A DNA stretch of 64,000 nucleotides from Rhizobium laguerreae. GTDB taxonomy: Bacteria; Pseudomonadota; Alphaproteobacteria; Rhizobiales; Rhizobiaceae. The DNA lies in the NCBI RefSeq assembly GCF_002008165.1, contig NZ_MRDM01000009.1, positions 310,001 through 374,000 of the forward strand, written 5' to 3'. Position 1 is the stretch's first letter; every line of letters starts with the position of its first letter. The notes beneath the pieces were generated by a model, which saw only the letters and a list, made by a program, of their open reading frames with translations, was not told the DNA's origin and ran no database searches. Shown piece by piece: positions 1-8,709 of this stretch. A program made the position numbers and the translations under genes.

Positions 1-115
1 AGCCGGTTCGCCACTGCCCCGGCAAGAAGGGCAGGGCGCCGACCGGTCATGCCGACGGTTATTCCGGGGAATGCCGTCGGTTCGTTCATTGAAAAGTCAA
101 CAAGAGGGAATGACT
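1..115. other. Leader of the first operon
   Basis: No gene is supported here. The stretch is the upstream leader of the osmoprotectant operon and its promoter may lie outside the window. A purine-rich Shine-Dalgarno sequence, GAGGGA, at 104-109 lies just before the chosen start at 116. Confidence 0.5.
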
Positions 116-1003
116 ATGAAAAATTGGACAAAAGGCATTTTTGCAGCCGGCATCATGGCAGCCGCCATGTTTCAGCCTGCATCCGCAGAGACCATCAAGG
201 TCGGCAGCAAGAACTTCACCGAGCAGTTCATCCTCGCCGAAATGTACGCCGCCGTTTTGGAAAATGCCGGCATCACCGTCGAGCGCAAGATCAACCTCGG
301 CGGCACGCTGATTGCTCACCAGGCATTGGTGGCCGGCGAGATCGATCTCTATCCGGAATATACCGGCACGGCGCTCGCTTCTGTCGTCAAGGGTGAGATG
401 TCGACCGACGCCGAGAAGGTCTACACGCAGGTCAAGGACTTCTACGCCAAGCAGTTCAACCTCACCTGGCTGAAGCCGAGCGGCATCAACAATGGCTACG
501 TCATCGTGGTCCGGCAGGAAACGGCGCAGGCCAACAATCTGAAAAGCCTGTCGGATCTCGCCAAGGTTTCCAAGACCCTGGTCTTCGGCGGCGGCGCTGA
601 ATTTCCGGACCGCGCCGATGGCCTGCCCGGCCTAAAGCGTGTCTATGACGCCGAGTTCAAGGAGTTCAAGCAGTTTGCCAAGCTTGGCCTTCGTTATGAT
701 GCGCTGGAACAAAAGGACATTGACGTCGCCAATGGCGCCGCGACCGACTGGCAGATCGGCTCGAAGAACCTCGTGCCGCTGGCAGACGACAAGGGTCTGT
801 TTCCGCCCTACTACGTGGCCCCCGTCGTCCGCCAGGACGTGCTGAAGGCCAATCCGAAAGTTGCCGAACTGCTGGAAGCGGTCGGCACCCATCTCGATAA
901 CGAGAAAATGCGCGTCCTCAATGCCAAGGTCGAGACCGATCACGAGGAAGCCAAGGACGTGGCGGTCGAATTCCTCAAGGAAAACGGCCTGCTGCCGAAA
1001 TGA
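116..1003 (+). CDS. Osmoprotectant/quaternary-amine ABC transporter substrate-binding protein
   Basis: This 295-residue periplasmic protein should capture a betaine- or choline-like solute for the permeases and ATPase encoded downstream. The start at 116 follows GAGGGA by six bases and gives a classic signal peptide (MKNWTKGIFAAGIMAAA, cleavage after the Ala-Ser-Ala near residue 24). The mature protein opens with the family pattern KVGSKNFTEQFILAEMY and contains LYPEYTGTAL, both typical of the OpuCC/OsmF/ProX-like QAT family. Length is normal for the family. It is the first gene of a six-gene plus-strand operon. The exact ligand cannot be read from the sequence; the enzyme downstream suggests an amino-acid-derived compound. 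Confidence 0.9.
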   Translation: MKNWTKGIFAAGIMAAAMFQPASAETIKVGSKNFTEQFILAEMYAAVLENAGITVERKINLGGTLIAHQALVAGEIDLYPEYTGTALASVVKGEMSTDAEKVYTQVKDFYAKQFNLTWLKPSGINNGYVIVVRQETAQANNLKSLSDLAKVSKTLVFGGGAEFPDRADGLPGLKRVYDAEFKEFKQFAKLGLRYDALEQKDIDVANGAATDWQIGSKNLVPLADDKGLFPPYYVAPVVRQDVLKANPKVAELLEAVGTHLDNEKMRVLNAKVETDHEEAKDVAVEFLKENGLLPK

Positions 1004-1121
1004 TTGTCACGCCCGCGGCCGGGTATCGATCCGGCCGCGATCTGGTGTGGCGATCTTCTTACGGTGTTTGTTCGAAAATCCGTCCGTTCAGCAGCCGGAC
1101 AGGAATGTGGAGAAGCGGGAA

Positions 1122-2126
1122 ATGCAGGAAATCTGGATCGATTATCTCAACGCCCTCGATGCCAAGGCGCTGGCGCTGACAAATGACGAGATTCTCGATG
1201 CGGTGTCGAAAGCGCTGGATGCGCAGGGCAGGGGCGAAACCGTCATCGAGCCGCGTGTTCATCTTGTGCCGGAGAGCTCCGACAAGGGCCATTTCAACGT
1301 GCTTCGCGGCTATGTCAAAGCGCTGAACTATGCCGGCGTCAAGGTCGTCGGCGACTTCGTCGATAACTATAAGGTCGATCTGCCCTCGGAGCTTGCGGTC
1401 CTCAACCTGTTCGACCCGAACACGGGCGTGCCGAAGGCCATCATCGACGCAACTGCTATCACCGACATGCGCACCGGCGCCGTGACTGCCCTTGGCGCAA
1501 AACACCTAGCCCGCAAGAATAGCAAGATTCTCGGCCATATCGGTGCCCGCGGAACCTCCTATTGGAATGTCCGCCTTCTCGATCATCTCTTCGACTTCGA
1601 TGAAATCCGCGTGCATTCGCGCCGCCCGGAAAGTCGCGCTGCCTTCGCAAAGCGTCTTGAGGCGGATCTCGGCAAGAAGATCGTCGTCACCGACAATTGG
1701 GAGGATTGCCTCAAGGGCGCCGATATCATGGTCGAGGCCAGCCGCCTGCCGGAACCGGCGCCGCTGTTCAAGACGGAATGGGTGAAGAAGGGAGCCTTCG
1801 TCGTACCCTATGGCACGATGAGCGCGCTTGAATTCGATCTCACCGATATCATGGACAAGATCGTCGTCGACGATTGGGGACAATGCGGCCCCGGCAAGCC
1901 TTTCGGAGCGCTTCGCCGTCACGTCGACGAGGGCAAGGTGACGGCCGAGAACCTGCATGCCGAAATCGGCCAGATCGTCTGCGGCATGAAACCCGGCCGC
2001 GAAAGCGACGAGGAGACGATCCTGTTCTGGCATCGCGGCCTCAGCACGACCGACGTGGCGCTCGGCGCCGCCATGGTGGCGAAAGCCAGGAAGATGGATA
2101 TCGGCCAGCGCCTGCGGTTCGCATAA
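1122..2126 (+). CDS. Ornithine cyclodeaminase/mu-crystallin family protein
   Basis: A 334-residue soluble protein of the ornithine cyclodeaminase/mu-crystallin family, whose members are NAD(P)-dependent deaminating cyclases, imine reductases or amino-acid dehydrogenases. The N-terminal half carries the substrate domain (E-PRVHLVPE near residue 40, then GHFNVLRGYV). The Rossmann half contains ILGHIGARGTSYWNVRLL, where the usual GxGxxA pattern is altered to G-H-I-G-A-R-G. The start at 1122 follows an AGAAGCGGGAA purine stretch. It sits between the binding protein and the rest of the importer, so it probably acts on the imported compound or a product of it. Ectoine-utilisation EutC-type and alanine- or proline-forming relatives are possible; the substrate is unknown. 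Confidence 0.8.
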   Translation: MQEIWIDYLNALDAKALALTNDEILDAVSKALDAQGRGETVIEPRVHLVPESSDKGHFNVLRGYVKALNYAGVKVVGDFVDNYKVDLPSELAVLNLFDPNTGVPKAIIDATAITDMRTGAVTALGAKHLARKNSKILGHIGARGTSYWNVRLLDHLFDFDEIRVHSRRPESRAAFAKRLEADLGKKIVVTDNWEDCLKGADIMVEASRLPEPAPLFKTEWVKKGAFVVPYGTMSALEFDLTDIMDKIVVDDWGQCGPGKPFGALRRHVDEGKVTAENLHAEIGQIVCGMKPGRESDEETILFWHRGLSTTDVALGAAMVAKARKMDIGQRLRFA

Positions 2127-2132
2127 ATAGCC

Positions 2133-2951
2133 ATGGTCATGTTCAAGCCAATCGCCTGTTCGAGAATGTATGATCTCAGCCCGCGCATTCGCGGCCTGTG
2201 GGACGCGCTGTTCGCGCTGGTCAGCGTCCGTTCCGGCGTCGAGCTGGAGATCATCGCTCATGCCGCACCAGCACCCTTGTCGGAATTATGGGCGAGGCCG
2301 GACATGGGGGCGGTGTTCATGTGCGGCTATCCGTTTTCGCGCATGCCCGAGGCAGCGAGACCGACTGCCCTTGCTGCACCCGTCTCCAGCGAAGCATGGT
2401 CTGTGGACCAACCACTCTATGCCAGCCACATCCTCGTCGCCTCCACCGGGCCGGTGAGCGCGGTGGCGGATCTCGCTACGGCACGTTGGGGCTGGACCGT
2501 CCGCGATTCCCAATCGGGCTACCATGCTGCGCGCTCCTACCTTGCAGGCCGATTTGCAGGCACGATGAAGCAGGGCACGACGGTTGGACCACTGCTCAAC
2601 CCCTCAGGCATCGTCGCAGCCCTCAAGGATGGCAGGATCGATGCGGGCGCGATCGACGCTTATGCCTTCCAATTGTTGTCGATGCACGAACGCGACGCGA
2701 TCGATGGTCTTCGTATTCTGGCGACGACTGATCCGCTTCCCGCGCCGCTGTTGGTTGCCGCGCAAACGTTGCCCGCGGACATCGCCACAGCGTTACAGCG
2801 GAGCCTCGTGACGTTGCATGAAACGCCTGAGGGAGCGGCGGCTTTGGAACGGCTCGGCCTCAGGCGATTTTCGGCGGTCGCTCCGTCGGCCTACGATGTC
2901 CTGCCGCAGAGAGCCGACGACGCCGATCGCAGATTGGGGATCTCATGGTAG
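2133..2951 (+). CDS. PhnD-like solute-binding-fold protein without signal peptide
   Basis: A 272-residue protein resembling the phosphate/phosphonate-binding PhnD family (type II periplasmic binding fold). Recognisable parts are the MYDLSP opening near residue 12, the DSQSGYHAARSYL segment near 125-137, and GRIDAGAIDAYAF near 168-180, the usual ligand-lobe hinge region. Unlike normal members it has no N-terminal signal peptide or lipobox, so it may work in the cytoplasm as a sensor or enzyme partner, or its true start was missed. It begins six bases after the cyclodeaminase-family gene and precedes the permease gene, so it belongs to the operon. Confidence 0.7.
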   Translation: MVMFKPIACSRMYDLSPRIRGLWDALFALVSVRSGVELEIIAHAAPAPLSELWARPDMGAVFMCGYPFSRMPEAARPTALAAPVSSEAWSVDQPLYASHILVASTGPVSAVADLATARWGWTVRDSQSGYHAARSYLAGRFAGTMKQGTTVGPLLNPSGIVAALKDGRIDAGAIDAYAFQLLSMHERDAIDGLRILATTDPLPAPLLVAAQTLPADIATALQRSLVTLHETPEGAAALERLGLRRFSAVAPSAYDVLPQRADDADRRLGISW

Positions 2952-2988
2952 ACAGGCGAACGAGCGCCCGGACGCGGAGGTCTCGACG

Positions 2989-3621
2989 ATGAAATGGGTC
3001 CCTAAACACCTCGACCGACTGTTCGAAGCGCTGTTGGAGCACCTGTATCTCGTTTTTTCCTCGGTCGGCATCGCCCTGGTGATCTCACTGATCGTCGGGA
3101 TATGGGCGGCAAGGCGGCCGCGGAGCTTCGCGGTTATCATCATCTTCACCGGTATCCTGTTCGCCGTGCCGAGCCTGGCGCTGTTTGCGCTTCTCATCCC
3201 CATCATGGGGATTGGGGCAGCACCCGCCATTACCGGTCTTGCCGCCTACTCGCTAATGATCCTGATCCGCAATATCGGCATGGGCTTTCAGGCAATTCCG
3301 CGTGACATACTCGAAGCTGCTGATGGCATGGGCTATGGCACGGCGCGCCGGATCTGGGAAGTCGAGCTGCCGCTGGCGATGCCCTATATCGTCGGCGGTA
3401 TCCGCATTGCCATGGTGACGGTCATCGGCATCGCGACCGTTGCCGCCTATATCAATGCCGGCGGGCTGGGCGTCATTATTTTCGAAGGCATCGACCAGCG
3501 GTTCCCCGAAAAGATCATCGCCGGCGGGCTGCTGACGTCATTTCTGGCGCTCTTTGCCGACTACTGTTTTGCATCCTTCGAAAAGCTGCTGCGCCGGCGC
3601 AGTGGAGGTAAAGCAGCATGA
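2989..3621 (+). CDS. Osmoprotectant ABC transporter permease 1
   Basis: A 210-residue inner-membrane permease of the OpuCB/OpuCD (YehW/YehY) type, expected to form the translocation channel with the next gene product. It has about five to six hydrophobic segments and the EAA-loop region around IPRDILEAADGMGYGTARRIWEVELPL (residues about 103-129), which docks to the ATPase. The start at 2989 is chosen because GGAGG at 2976-2980 lies eight bases upstream; earlier in-frame starts would overlap the preceding gene. Its end overlaps the next gene by four bases, indicating translational coupling. Confidence 0.88.
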   Translation: MKWVPKHLDRLFEALLEHLYLVFSSVGIALVISLIVGIWAARRPRSFAVIIIFTGILFAVPSLALFALLIPIMGIGAAPAITGLAAYSLMILIRNIGMGFQAIPRDILEAADGMGYGTARRIWEVELPLAMPYIVGGIRIAMVTVIGIATVAAYINAGGLGVIIFEGIDQRFPEKIIAGGLLTSFLALFADYCFASFEKLLRRRSGGKAA

Positions 3622-4253
3622 TCGTTATCGATGCATTCAGCTGGATCTTCAACAACTCCGGCACCTTCTTCAATGCTTTCAATCGCCATCTGCTGATGTG
3701 CGTCCTATCGCTCGGCATCGCCTTCGTCATCGCCGTGCCACTCGGATTTGCCGTCGCACGGGCACCTCGCGCCGCCTTTACCGTGGTCAATATTGCCGGC
3801 GCCTTGCGCTCCATACCGAGCCTTGCGATCCTGTCGGCGGCGATGCCGTTTCTCGGCATCGGATTATTGCCGTCGGTGGTCGCCCTCATCGTCCTTGCCG
3901 TGCCGCCGCTGCTGTTGAGCACGATCATCGGCATCCGCGAGATCGACGCCTCGGTGATCGATGCGGCAGATGGAATGGGCATGAGCGCCGGGCAGATGCT
4001 GTGGGAAATCGAACTTCCTCTGGCCGTTCCGTCGATTCTGTCGGGCGTCAGGACGAGTGCCATCCAGGTCATCGGCGGGGCGGCGCTGGCCTCCTTCATC
4101 GGCGGCGGCGGGCTTGGCGATTTCATCAATGCCGGCATTGCGATCATGAACATGCCGCGCCTTCTCGTCGGAGCGGTCCCGATAGCCCTGCTCGCGATCT
4201 TTGCGGAACTGGCGTTCGGCGCCCTGGAGCGCGTCTTCACTCAACGGCGCTAA
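3618..4253 (+). CDS. Osmoprotectant ABC transporter permease 2
   Basis: A 211-residue second permease, homologous to the preceding one, starting inside its stop codon region (ATGA overlap). The ATPase-contact loop is visible around REIDASVIDAADGMGMSAGQ and WEIELPL, and the C-terminal glycine-rich stretch GGGGLGDFINAGI near 160-172 is typical of glycine betaine/choline permeases. Two separate permeases plus one binding protein and one CBS-bearing ATPase is the standard composition of the OpuC-like class. Confidence 0.88.
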   Translation: MIVIDAFSWIFNNSGTFFNAFNRHLLMCVLSLGIAFVIAVPLGFAVARAPRAAFTVVNIAGALRSIPSLAILSAAMPFLGIGLLPSVVALIVLAVPPLLLSTIIGIREIDASVIDAADGMGMSAGQMLWEIELPLAVPSILSGVRTSAIQVIGGAALASFIGGGGLGDFINAGIAIMNMPRLLVGAVPIALLAIFAELAFGALERVFTQRR

Positions 4254-4275
4254 GCGGCCGAAAGCGGATATCAGG

Positions 4276-5217
4276 ATGATTCATCTCGACCATGTTACGA
4301 AGAATTACGACGGAAGCGGCCAGCATGCGGTCGACAATCTCGATCTCCTGATCGAGACCGGTACGACGGTTGCCCTGATCGGTCCGTCGGGCTGCGGCAA
4401 GACCACGACCATGCGGATGATCAATCAGTTGGAGACGCCCACGACGGGACGTGTGCTGGTCGATGGCAGAGATATCGCCCGGGTCGATCAGAAAGAGCTG
4501 CGCCGCAGCATCGGTTATGTCATCCAGCAAGTCGGTCTGTTTCCGCATATGTCGATCGCGCGCAATGTCGCGACCGTGCCGCGGCTTCTTGGTTGGGAAA
4601 AGGCGCGCAGCGATCGCCGGGTCGACGAGCTGCTGGATCTCGTGGGCCTTGATCCGGCCATCATGCGGCAGCGCCTGCCACACGAATTGTCGGGCGGGCA
4701 GCGTCAGCGCGTCGGTTTCGCGCGCGCGCTCGCCGCCGACCCTGCCATCATGCTGATGGACGAACCCTTCGGCGCGATCGATCCGATCACTCGCGTTCGG
4801 CTCCAGGACGAATTCCGCGATATTCTCAGGAAGGTGAAGAAGACCGTCGTCATCGTCACCCATGACCTCGATGAGGCGATCAAGATGGGCGATCGCATCG
4901 CCATCATGCGGGATGGGCGCCTTCTTCAGTATGATACCCCGCAGGAAATCCTCGCGCGTCCCGTCAATGAATTCGTCGAGAGTTTCCTCGGTCCCGACCG
5001 AGCCATAAAAAGGCTGAGCTTGATCGCCGTATCGATGATCATGACCGCGCCGGAACCGTCGAACGGCGATGCCGCGATTGCCGCTGATGCCACGGTTCAC
5101 GACGCCTTGGCGCTTATCCTCTCCGGTGAGATGCCGGGCCTGCACGTCAGAGCCGCAGATGGGACACTTGTCGGGTATTTGTCTCGTGCCACCTTATTGC
5201 GCGCCAATCGGCTGTAG
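4276..5217 (+). CDS. Osmoprotectant ABC transporter ATP-binding protein
   Basis: A 313-residue ATPase that would power the importer. Walker A is GPSGCGKTT (residues about 36-44), the ABC signature is [15 protein letters not shown], and Walker B is IMLMDEPFGAID. The Q-loop reads YVIQQVGLFPHM, characteristic of the glycine betaine/proline ATPase subfamily. After the nucleotide-binding domain there is one CBS-like segment (ATVHDALALILSGEM to YLSRATLL); full OpuCA-type proteins are nearer 380 residues with two CBS units, so the ionic-strength sensor appears reduced. The start at 4276 opens the first beta strand (MIHLDHVTKNYDG). It is the last gene of the operon. Confidence 0.9.
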   Translation: MIHLDHVTKNYDGSGQHAVDNLDLLIETGTTVALIGPSGCGKTTTMRMINQLETPTTGRVLVDGRDIARVDQKELRRSIGYVIQQVGLFPHMSIARNVATVPRLLGWEKARSDRRVDELLDLVGLDPAIMRQRLPHELSGGQRQRVGFARALAADPAIMLMDEPFGAIDPITRVRLQDEFRDILRKVKKTVVIVTHDLDEAIKMGDRIAIMRDGRLLQYDTPQEILARPVNEFVESFLGPDRAIKRLSLIAVSMIMTAPEPSNGDAAIAADATVHDALALILSGEMPGLHVRAADGTLVGYLSRATLLRANRL

Positions 5218-5262
5218 AGCAATTCCACAAAAGTGCCCAGCGGTCTCGCGCCCGGAATTGTG
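5217..5262. repeat. Rhizobial-type palindromic intergenic repeat
   Basis: Between two convergent genes, CAATTCC at 5220-5226 is mirrored by GGAATTG at 5254-5260 around an AAAAGTG...CAGCGGT core. The layout (GAGCAATTCC, AAAAGTG, CAGCGGT, GGAATTG) matches, from memory, a short element scattered through Rhizobium intergenic regions. It could also act as a weak bidirectional terminator, although no strong T-run follows. Confidence 0.55.
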
Positions 5263-5314
5263 GTCGGAATGGCTGTAGGCACCATGCGAAGCGTCGGATT
5301 CTACACCTCCGAAT

Positions 5315-6895
5315 TTAAGGACCGGTTGCAGGGGCAATCTGCATCTGCGCAGGCCGGCGCTCATCCTGTTGTTGGCCGGAAGGTGGTGGTGCCAGGCCGG
5401 TCGGGCGGTTATCGGGCGACGCAGGCGGCGTCTGGGATTGAGCAACCGACCCCGTCATTTCCGTTCCGATGTTCGGATCTACATCGGGGGTCTGATCTCT
5501 CGCGGAATTCGTCGAAACTTGCAATTTTACCTGGTCCGTGCCGATTGGCTGTGGCGTGATTTTGCCGTCGGACGACGATACGCGCCAGACGGTATTGCCG
5601 GCGTCATCGGCGACGAGCAGCGCTCCCGTCCCGTCGATCTCGACGCCGACCGGCCGCCCCTTCGCCTGGTCGCCCTGGATAAAGCCCGTGACGACGTCCT
5701 GCGCCTTGCCGGATGGCTTGCCGTTTTCGAATGGCACGTACACGACTTTGTAGCCGTTGAAGCTGTCCCGATTCCAACTGCCGTGCTCACCGATAAAGGC
5801 GCCGTTGGCGTAAGCGGCCGGCAGCGCTGAATTCATCGAGAAGGTCAGTCCGAGCGCGGCGACATGGCTCGACAGTGAATAATCCGGTGGGATCGCCCTT
5901 TCGACCATGTCGGGACGCGGCGGATGCACGCGCGCATCGACATGCTTGCCATAGTAGCTCCATGGCCAGCCATAGAAACCTCCTTCCTTGACCGAGGTCA
6001 TGTAATCAGGAACGAGGTCTGGACCGAGTTCGTCGCGCTCGTTGACGACCGTCCAGAGCGTCCCTGTCTCCGGGTTGAAGGTAAGGCCGTTCGGATTGCG
6101 CAGACCTGAGGCGAAGACGCGCGCCGCGCCGGTGTGCCGGTCGACCTGCCAGATCGCCGCACGGCCCTTTTCTGCTTCAAGCCCGTTCTCGGCGACGTTG
6201 GAATTCGAGCCGACCGAGACGTAAAGCATCTGCCCATCGGGGCTCAGCGCCAGGTCCTTGGTCCAGTGATGATTGATCGGATCACCGGGCAAGGGCGTCA
6301 GGATTTTCGGTTGGGCAGTGATTCTATTCTGACCAAGTTCATAGGGGTAGGCGAGAATGGCGGACGTCGAGGCGACATAGAGCGTGTTGTCGACCCAGGC
6401 GACACCGAACGGCGAATCGAGTTTCTTCAGAAGATCGTGCCTCTCATCCACTTTGCCGTCGCGGTTCGCGTCACGCAGCAGTGTGATGACGTTGCTTTCC
6501 TTCTGCTCGCCGCCGCCACCACGAGCGATCGACATGATCCAGCCCCGGATCAAATCCTTCGGCCGTGAGGTCGGTTTGCCTGATGGGCCGCGCGACTGAA
6601 TCACCAATACGTCGCCGTTCGGCAAGGTGTGGACTGTTCTCGGATTGGCGAGGTCATTGGCGTAAGCAGTGACCGTCAAACCGTTCGGGGCGGCCGGCGT
6701 CTCACCATCCTTCCAGCCAACGACATCCGCTACCTTCAGATCAGGCAACAGTGAGGCGGTTGGTTCCGGAAGGACGGGATTCGGTCCGATCTGCTGAGAG
6801 ATATCAAAATCTCCGCTTTGAGCGTAAGCGGCAAGACCGACGCCAAGAGATATCGAAAGAAGCGAAGCGCCGAGAATCTGGGATTTTTTCATCAT
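5315..6895 (-). CDS. Exported sorbosone/glucose dehydrogenase-like beta-propeller protein
   Basis: A 526-residue exported protein of the PQQ-dependent sugar dehydrogenase-like family (L-sorbosone dehydrogenase/YliI type). The signal peptide MMKKSQILGASLLSISLGVG is followed by Ala-Tyr-Ala cleavage. Propeller features include LPNGDVLVIQSRG, the acidic stretch DANRDGKVDE, the NHHWTKDLALSPDG segment, GLRNPNGLTFNPETGTLW, and GFYGWPWSYYG. The tail of about 60 residues is rich in Pro, Gln and Asp and looks disordered. The first ATG (6895) overlaps the stop of the upstream gene as ATGA, so it is translationally coupled; the adjacent second ATG at 6892 has better spacing to GGAGG. Periplasmic oxidation of a sugar or aldehyde is likely but the substrate is unknown. 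Confidence 0.85.
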   Translation of the reverse strand: MMKKSQILGASLLSISLGVGLAAYAQSGDFDISQQIGPNPVLPEPTASLLPDLKVADVVGWKDGETPAAPNGLTVTAYANDLANPRTVHTLPNGDVLVIQSRGPSGKPTSRPKDLIRGWIMSIARGGGGEQKESNVITLLRDANRDGKVDERHDLLKKLDSPFGVAWVDNTLYVASTSAILAYPYELGQNRITAQPKILTPLPGDPINHHWTKDLALSPDGQMLYVSVGSNSNVAENGLEAEKGRAAIWQVDRHTGAARVFASGLRNPNGLTFNPETGTLWTVVNERDELGPDLVPDYMTSVKEGGFYGWPWSYYGKHVDARVHPPRPDMVERAIPPDYSLSSHVAALGLTFSMNSALPAAYANGAFIGEHGSWNRDSFNGYKVVYVPFENGKPSGKAQDVVTGFIQGDQAKGRPVGVEIDGTGALLVADDAGNTVWRVSSSDGKITPQPIGTDQVKLQVSTNSARDQTPDVDPNIGTEMTGSVAQSQTPPASPDNRPTGLAPPPSGQQQDERRPAQMQIAPATGP

Positions 6896-7326
6896 ATCCT
6901 CCAGGCCAGTCTGGCATATTTTCGAGCGGAAACTGCTGCGGCCACCAGGCACAAGACAAAGGTGAGGGCCGAAAGCATCAGTCCATATGGGACTACGGCC
7001 GTCCATCCATCGCCGGCATGGACAAGGTTGTTGGCAAAGGCGATGCCCAGTATGATCAGATAGAGGAGCGCGGACAGGAGCGGCGGCCGCAAAGGGCGGG
7101 TGCGGTGACGCATCAGATCCATCAATCCGGCCAGAATTGCAAGCGAGCCCAACATAAGGCCGGCGAACAGCAACCATGCAGAGAAATTCTGCCACATCAG
7201 ATTGCCGGTCTGCCAGAAAGCGATATCGGTCGCTAGCGCGAGCGTGAAGCAGACGAAGGGAAACGGGACAAACAGCGACTGCATCGGATAGGCGGCCGAG
7301 TCTCGATTGCTGGCGGATATAGCCAT
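6892..7326 (-). CDS. DUF2231-type four-helix membrane protein
   Basis: A 144-residue inner-membrane protein with about four hydrophobic helices (residues about 15-40, 45-68, 80-100 and 112-135), compatible with the DUF2231 family. The start at 7326 has GGAG six bases upstream. It is the first gene of a two-gene minus-strand operon with the sorbosone-dehydrogenase-like gene, whose start codon overlaps its stop. In such operons the membrane protein may pass electrons from the periplasmic dehydrogenase to the respiratory chain; that role is inference. Confidence 0.75.
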   Translation of the reverse strand: MAISASNRDSAAYPMQSLFVPFPFVCFTLALATDIAFWQTGNLMWQNFSAWLLFAGLMLGSLAILAGLMDLMRHRTRPLRPPLLSALLYLIILGIAFANNLVHAGDGWTAVVPYGLMLSALTFVLCLVAAAVSARKYARLAWRI

Positions 7327-7506
7327 GGCATGCTCCGTGGGCTGAGAGCTTGAGGATGCCTATCCAACCCGCGGCGGGAGCAGATGGTTCCGCTGCCGCT
7401 CCTTCGAAAGAGCAACCTTCGTCACTCAGATAACTGCTCACCTGCTCTGTCCCCTGTTAGCGGTATTCGCCTAAGGCGCCATCGACATTCCGCCACACAG
7501 TCTTTT

Positions 7507-7522
7507 GTGAAATATATTTCAC
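7507..7522. promoter_or_regulatory. Perfect 16-bp palindrome, candidate SorC-regulator operator
   Basis: GTGAAATATATTTCAC is a perfect inverted repeat about 14 bases upstream of a TTGACA box and 148 bases upstream of the first operon gene. The only regulator gene in the operon is the SorC-family gene at 11328, so it is the natural candidate to bind here. This is inference from position and symmetry. Confidence 0.6.
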
Positions 7523-7535
7523 TGTATGAATTATA

Positions 7536-7562
7536 TTGACAGAGCTCTGCCGTTGCGATTAT
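7536..7562 (+). promoter_or_regulatory. Candidate sigma-70 promoter of the sugar operon
   Basis: TTGACA at 7536-7541 is followed after 15 bases by GATTAT at 7557-7562. The -35 box is perfect, but the spacer is short and the -10 box matches only four of six positions, so the call is tentative. Confidence 0.35.
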
Positions 7563-7669
7563 CTGCCCATACCGGACTTCGAGGAGGAACTCCGGTCTTC
7601 AATGGATCATCGGCAGCCGCTGAGGCGCCGCCGGATATTTGGGAGGGGCTTCGGCCTCGAGGAGGAAAC

Positions 7670-8698
7670 TTGCGCAAATTTCTAAGCACGACCGCATTGG
7701 CGGTCCTTGCGTCGACGCTTTTCGCCGGCTTTGCCAGCGCGGACACGGAAAATCCCTTCCGCTGCAAGCCCGGTGAAAAATACGTCATGAATGTCATGGT
7801 ATCGGGCGTCGAATATTGGTTCCCGGTCTATGAAATGTTCAAGCAGGCCGGTCAGCAGCTCGGTTGCGAGACCGCCTATACCGGCACGCCGGAATATGAC
7901 GTCAACAAACAGATCGCCACCTTCGACCAGGCGCTGGCCCAGAACCCGGCCGGTATTCTCGTTCACCCGATGAACTCCGACCCGTTCATCGAGCCGATCA
8001 ACCGGGCGATCGACCAGGGCACGGCAGTCGTGACCTTCGCGGCCGATGCGCCGCTTTCCAAGCGCATCTCATTCGTCACGTCGGACAATACCCGCGAAGG
8101 CACCTATGCGGCCGACGCGATTGCCGAAAAGATGGGTGGCAAGGGTGAATATGCCGTTCTGGAAAATCCGGGCCAGGACAACCACGACAAGCGTATCGCC
8201 GCCTTCATCGCCCGTATGGAGGAAAAATATCCTGACATGAAGCTGGTCGGCCGCGCTGCGTCCAACCAGGACCCGAACAAGGCCTATCAGGGCTTGATGA
8301 GCCTGGTGCAGGCACATCCGAACATCGGCGCCGTCTTCATGCCGGAAGCGAACTCGGCCATCGGCGCTTCTCAGGCCAACAAGGAAAGCGGCGGCAAGAT
8401 CCTCGTGATGTGCGCCGACGTCAACGCCAACATTCTAGACATGATCAAGGCGGGCGAAGTGTTCGGCTCGATCAATCCGAACCAGGGCATGCAGGGTTAC
8501 ATGGGCTTCATGCTCCTGTGGCTTGCAAAACATCCGGAACTCATCGACCCGATGAACGACGCCAAGCGCGTCGGCTTCAATCCGATGAGCATTCCGTTCG
8601 TCGACAACGGTCTGTCGATCGTCACGGCTGCCAATGCTGACGACTTCTACTGGGACAAGTATCTGAAGCGGAGGGGCACCAAAGGCATCGAGGAGTAA
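7670..8698 (+). CDS. Ribose-type sugar ABC transporter substrate-binding protein
   Basis: A 342-residue periplasmic sugar-binding protein (Peripla_BP_4, RbsB/LsrB clan). The start is a TTG at 7670 preceded closely by GGAGGA; it gives a clean signal peptide ([20 protein letters not shown], Ala-Ser-Ala cleavage near residue 24). Fold landmarks are [19 protein letters not shown], the hinge segments VTFAADAPL and [14 protein letters not shown], and [11 protein letters not shown]. Compared from memory with AI-2 receptor LsrB, the Pro and Ala of PEA and an Asp are retained, but the ligand lysine and glutamine are not, so it is a relative rather than an LsrB. It feeds the ATPase and permease that follow. 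Confidence 0.9.
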   Translation: MRKFLSTTALAVLASTLFAGFASADTENPFRCKPGEKYVMNVMVSGVEYWFPVYEMFKQAGQQLGCETAYTGTPEYDVNKQIATFDQALAQNPAGILVHPMNSDPFIEPINRAIDQGTAVVTFAADAPLSKRISFVTSDNTREGTYAADAIAEKMGGKGEYAVLENPGQDNHDKRIAAFIARMEEKYPDMKLVGRAASNQDPNKAYQGLMSLVQAHPNIGAVFMPEANSAIGASQANKESGGKILVMCADVNANILDMIKAGEVFGSINPNQGMQGYMGFMLLWLAKHPELIDPMNDAKRVGFNPMSIPFVDNGLSIVTAANADDFYWDKYLKRRGTKGIEE

Positions 8699-8709
8699 GC
8701 CTTTGTGCC

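Larger units (their letters stand above)
7327..7669. other. Divergent intergenic region with operator, promoter and structured leader
   Basis: This stretch separates the minus-strand DUF2231 operon from the plus-strand sugar operon. It holds a perfect 16-bp palindrome at 7507-7522, a candidate promoter at 7536-7562 and a leader that can form a hairpin at 7571-7596. No protein is convincing in it; the in-frame extension of the downstream gene from 7526 has no signal-peptide logic and is treated as untranslated. Confidence 0.6.

Noticed and set aside
7526..7669. N-terminal extension of the sugar-binding protein from the ATG at 7526
   Set aside because: It would bury the signal peptide 48 residues inside the protein; TTG at 7670 has a strong ribosome site.
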